Made by a program: the position numbers and the translations under genes
Assembly: GCA_963576785.1 (NCBI GenBank)
Contig: OY756143.1
Span: 186,001-250,000, forward strand
Length of the DNA: 64,000 nt
DNA from: Chlorophyllum brunneum
Lineage: Eukaryota; Basidiomycota; Agaricomycetes; Agaricales; Agaricaceae
Direction: 5' to 3'
In this document: positions 60,780 to 64,000 of the stretch, in pieces
Position numbering within the stretch: position 1 is the first letter of the stretch
Layout of the letters: every line of letters starts with the position of its first letter
The notes under the pieces: generated by a model
What the model was told of the DNA's origin: nothing
Database searches by the model: none
What the model saw: only the letters and a program-made list of their open reading frames with translations

Positions 60780-63700
60780 TCATAATTGCTGTTTTTTACC
60801 TCCCCTTTTTATAGGTTTCGTCCTCGAAATCTTGCTTATGAATTCTTGTACTGCTTCCTTGGCGCTGTCTAAGTTTGTTTCGTCTTCCCATGTATCTTCT
60901 TCGGACGTATATCCTTTCCAGTGTATTAGGTACTGTTTTCGTTTCCCTCTCATGCGGTGTCCTCGGACTTCGTCTACTTCGTAGTGTTCTTCATCGTTAA
61001 TTATCTCGGGGATCGGTGGTGGCGGAGTGCGCTGGTTGTCATACTCGGGGTTGTGATAGGGGGAAAGTAGTCTGCTGTTGAATACGTCGTGTATCGCCCA
61101 TGTTTCAGGTAGCTCCAGGCGGTAGCTTGTTTCGCCTATTTTTTCTTTTACTCGGAACGGTCCGTATCTCTTGTGATCTAATTTTTTCGTTGGTCTTGTT
61201 GTCCTAATATTGTCTGCTTCCAGCCAAATTTGGTCTCCTATTTGGTACTCGTGTTCTGGCTTTGTGCTGTTTCGCTTTTCCATCTGTATCTGGTTTTGTT
61301 GGAGCATTTTGATCGTTGCTTGGCGTATGTCCTGCAGTTCTTGTATTCTTTCCGTGATTGCTGGAGCCTTGATCTCGTTTGAGATGTCACCCTTCCATGG
61401 GTGTCGTCCGTATACTATCTGGAACGGTGAATGTCCTGTGGCACTATGTGTTTTGTCGTTATACTGGAATTCTGCCGTGCTGAGCCATTTCTTCCAGTTG
61501 TTCTGTGCGTGATTGATTACATTTCTGAGGTAGGCCTCAACCTCTTGGTTGATGCGCTCCGTTTGACCGTCTGTTTGTGGATGGTATGCCGTGGATAGGT
61601 TTCGTTGGGTGCCGGTTGCTTTGCAAAGTTCCGCCATGAATTTTGATGCAAACTGTGGGCCTCTGTCACTGATGATCCTGCGTGGTATCCCATGTTGTCT
61701 CCATATGTCGTCCCGATATATATCTCCTAGCTCTTCGGATGATAGGGTGGTGTTAACTGCTCGTAGCCTGATCATTTTGCTGAAACGATCAACGATGACA
61801 AGTATCGTGTCGTATCCCTCCGATTCTGGCAGTGGTCCTATCATGTCGATTGATATCTCTTCCCATGGTCCAGTGGGTATTGGTAACGGATGGAGGTGTG
61901 TGGTAGGTCGTGTTCGGAGTATTTTATTTCTCTGACATGTGTCACATCCCTTGATGTATCGTTTAACATCGTTACGCATTTGTGGCCACCAATATGTCCT
62001 TTTGAGGAGTTCGATCATTCTATGTTGTCCCGGGTGTCCTACGTCCGTTTTGTCGTGGTGTTGTTGGAGTATTTCTTGGCGTAATTCGGTGTTTGGTGGT
62101 ACGTATATTCTTCCTTCGAAGATGGGTAATCCATCAGTTTCCCATATCTCCTCTGGTCGTTTCTCCTTTTCTCTTAACCATTGTGTTTCTCTCCTCTGCT
62201 CCTTTCGCAGTCGGTGTTTCAGGTCTTCTTCTCCTGATATATCCCATATTTGTCTGATTTCGGTGGTAGTGTTGTCGAATAAGTGGTCGGGTAATAGCGT
62301 GATATCTGTGTTGTCTCTGGTTGTGTCCGTTTTCGTTAGTCTTGATAATACATCTGCTTTTGTGTTTGTTTTTCCGGGTATGTGTTTCAACGTGTAGTGA
62401 TATTCCTGTAGTTCCAGTTGCCATCTCGCCTGTCGTCCTGTGAGTTGTTGCGGTTTCCTAAAGTATTCCAAGTTCTTGTGGTCCGTCCATATCTCGAATG
62501 GTTTGTCGGCGTCGAGTAGATATTGTCTCCAAGTTTTGACCGCTTCTCGGATTGCCAATAGTTCTTTGTCATAGATCTGGTAATTTCGTTCTGCCGGTGT
62601 CATTGTTCTCGAGTGGAATGCGATTGGGTGCCACTGGTTATCTTGGTCTTGTGATAATACCGCTCCTACTCCGTACCCTGATGCGTCTACCTCCACTCTA
62701 TATTGTCCTTTATCTCGGGGCATCGCTAGTACTGGTTCGCTCGTGATTTTCTTCTTGATTTCTTCGAACGCTTGTTGTTGCCGTTCTGACCATGACCATT
62801 GTGCGTCTTTCTTCTTGAGTTCATGTAGTGGTGTTGCTATGTTACTGAAGTCTTGTATGAATCGTCGGTAGAAATTTGCAAAGCCGAGGAATTTTTCGAC
62901 ATCCTTCACGGATTTGGGTGTTGGCCATTCCCTTACTGCTTTCACCTTTTCTTCTTCCATTTTAACGCTGCCCTGTCCTACCACAAAGCCCAGTATGGGT
63001 ATTTCTTTCGCGTTGAACATACATTTTGATCGTTTGAAGTATAGCTGGTGTTTGGCTGCAATGTCTAAGAACCGTGTCGTTCTTTTCTCGAGTTCCTCCT
63101 GTGTGGTTCCTGGAATGACGAAATCGTCCATGTAGTTGACAAGCGTCCCTTCATGTAATAGTTCTCGGAATATCGTGTTCATCATTCTTTGGAAGGTTGC
63201 CGGTGAATTGCTCATTCCGAAGAATATGACTGTAGGTTCAAATAATCCATTGTTTGTTACGAACGCTGCCTTCCATTCGTCTCCTTTCCTGATTCGGACG
63301 TTGTTGTATCCCCAAATGATGTCGAGCTTATTAAACACTTTTGCGCCCTTTAGTCGGTCTAACACCTCGCTTATAAGTGGTAGTGGCGTTTTATCTTTGA
63401 TGGTGTATTCATTCAGCTTCTTGTAATCTTGTACCAGGCGTTTTGTTCCGTCTTTCTTTGGTATAAAGAAGCATGGGGTGGCGTAGGGGGATTGTGATGG
63501 TCTGATACGTCCTGAGGCGAGGTTTTCGTCGAGGAATTTTTGTAGTTCCTGTTTTTCCGTTATTGTCATCGGGTAAACTTTGGACTGCAGTACCGGGGGT
63601 GCGTCTTCTGACAGATTTATCTCGTGGTCCCATACCGTATGTGCGGGTAGGTTATCGAAGTTCTTTTTGTTGAATAGATGGGTGTACTGTCGGAGGTATG

Positions 63701-64000
63701 GTGGTAGATCTTCATCGTCCGTCCGGTCCGCCTTTTTCTCTTCAATGTGTTCCTTGACTGTCCGTATTTTTTCGTTGAACCGTATGTTGCTATGTGCTGT
63801 TTTGCAATCTTCTGGACATCTCGTGAATCGTATGACATGATTGTTCCAATCGATTTCCGGGTTATGTTTGACCAGCCAATCGTGCCCCAGGTATAAGTCC
63901 GCGCTTTCCAATTGTGTTACTAGAGCGTCGATTTGTTCCGTGTGGTTGCCGTTGTTTAGTACCAGTTGTGCCTTGTCCGTTATTTCTCCCTTTTTATTTT
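60780..64000 (-). CDS. pol: pol of Gypsy C, 5' part beyond the window
   Basis: Open from the window edge to the stop at 60780 with no break. It carries reverse transcriptase (YMDDFVIPG), RNase H, integrase HHCC and DDE parts and chromodomain as in copy B, with a few substitutions (for example CKTAHSNIRFNEKI where B has CKVSHSDIQFNERI, and RGKRKQYLIHWKG where B has KGKRKQYLIHWKG). The protease lies outside the window. Confidence 0.93.
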   Translation of the reverse strand, partial: NKKGEITDKAQLVLNNGNHTEQIDALVTQLESADLYLGHDWLVKHNPEIDWNNHVIRFTRCPEDCKTAHSNIRFNEKIRTVKEHIEEKKADRTDDEDLPPYLRQYTHLFNKKNFDNLPAHTVWDHEINLSEDAPPVLQSKVYPMTITEKQELQKFLDENLASGRIRPSQSPYATPCFFIPKKDGTKRLVQDYKKLNEYTIKDKTPLPLISEVLDRLKGAKVFNKLDIIWGYNNVRIRKGDEWKAAFVTNNGLFEPTVIFFGMSNSPATFQRMMNTIFRELLHEGTLVNYMDDFVIPGTTQEELEKRTTRFLDIAAKHQLYFKRSKCMFNAKEIPILGFVVGQGSVKMEEEKVKAVREWPTPKSVKDVEKFLGFANFYRRFIQDFSNIATPLHELKKKDAQWSWSERQQQAFEEIKKKITSEPVLAMPRDKGQYRVEVDASGYGVGAVLSQDQDNQWHPIAFHSRTMTPAERNYQIYDKELLAIREAVKTWRQYLLDADKPFEIWTDHKNLEYFRKPQQLTGRQARWQLELQEYHYTLKHIPGKTNTKADVLSRLTKTDTTRDNTDITLLPDHLFDNTTTEIRQIWDISGEEDLKHRLRKEQRRETQWLREKEKRPEEIWETDGLPIFEGRIYVPPNTELRQEILQQHHDKTDVGHPGQHRMIELLKRTYWWPQMRNDVKRYIKGCDTCQRNKILRTRPTTHLHPLPIPTGPWEEISIDMIGPLPESEGYDTILVIVDRFSKMIRLRAVNTTLSSEELGDIYRDDIWRQHGIPRRIISDRGPQFASKFMAELCKATGTQRNLSTAYHPQTDGQTERINQEVEAYLRNVINHAQNNWKKWLSTAEFQYNDKTHSATGHSPFQIVYGRHPWKGDISNEIKAPAITERIQELQDIRQATIKMLQQNQIQMEKRNSTKPEHEYQIGDQIWLEADNIRTTRPTKKLDHKRYGPFRVKEKIGETSYRLELPETWAIHDVFNSRLLSPYHNPEYDNQRTPPPPIPEIINDEEHYEVDEVRGHRMRGKRKQYLIHWKGYTSEEDTWEDETNLDSAKEAVQEFISKISRTKPIKRGGKKQQL

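Larger units (their letters stand above)
59438..64000 (-). mobile_element. Gypsy (chromovirus) copy C, minus strand, runs off the window
   Basis: Same family as copy B: 3' LTR at 59438-59737, third ORF and pol on the minus strand, nearly identical in protein to copy B. The flank before the LTR is CTCTT (59433-59437), one half of a presumed target duplication. Gag and the 5' LTR lie beyond 64000. Confidence 0.93.

Overview
This is nuclear DNA of a filamentous fungus, most probably an agaricomycete basidiomycete. The protein genes are split by many 45-70 base GT-AG introns. The gene set (GMC oxidoreductase, DUF4139 proteins, wax-synthase-like MBOAT, Crinkler-kinase proteins) and the LTR elements (chromodomain Gypsy, Copia, Helitron) are typical of mushroom-forming fungi. 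No bacterial operon structure, rRNA, tRNA or CRISPR array was found.

The left half (1-33.8 kb) is an ordinary gene-bearing region. In order it holds: a TPR protein (-), a small beta-trefoil-like protein (-), a 3.2 kb gene-poor gap, a secreted GMC oxidoreductase (+), the RNase P/MRP subunit POP5 (+), a KAPA-synthase-like PLP enzyme with a peroxisomal SKL tail (+), a formamidase split into about 25 exons (-), a DUF4139 protein (-), an RD/RE-rich low-complexity protein (+), a second DUF4139 protein (+), a 2.1 kb gap, an FAD monooxygenase (-), the MBOAT protein GUP1 (-) and, divergent from it, a wax-synthase-like MBOAT protein (+). These are mostly housekeeping or metabolic genes, and exon joins could be traced in frame through nearly all of them.

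The right half (33.9-64 kb) is a nest of transposons in and around a tandem array of Crinkler (CRN) header plus kinase-like genes. Copia fragments lie at 33.9-34.6 and 42.5-43.3 kb. Gypsy copy A (36.06-42.48 kb) is old, full of stops and nearly free of CpG. Gypsy copy B (43.36-49.85 kb) looks complete and young: 300 bp LTRs that read the same, a 5 bp target duplication, intact gag, pol and a third ORF. It sits inside old Copia-like DNA. Gypsy copy C (59.44 kb to the window edge, minus strand) is also intact as far as seen and sits inside a decayed Helitron, which itself interrupts a CRN-kinase pseudogene. Between the transposons one CRN-kinase gene (50.56-53.13 kb) remains intact. It has three tandem ubiquitin-like headers made by exon duplication.

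The observations I rate highest are: (1) the triple-header CRN-kinase gene; (2) the Gypsy family, which appears to use Tf1-type self-priming and carries a conserved non-envelope third ORF; (3) the strong CpG decay of old copies beside CpG-rich young ones; (4) the 6, 10 and 14 base microexons of the formamidase gene; and (5) the DUF4139 paralogue pair whose linkers have become FG-like in one copy and SR-like in the other.
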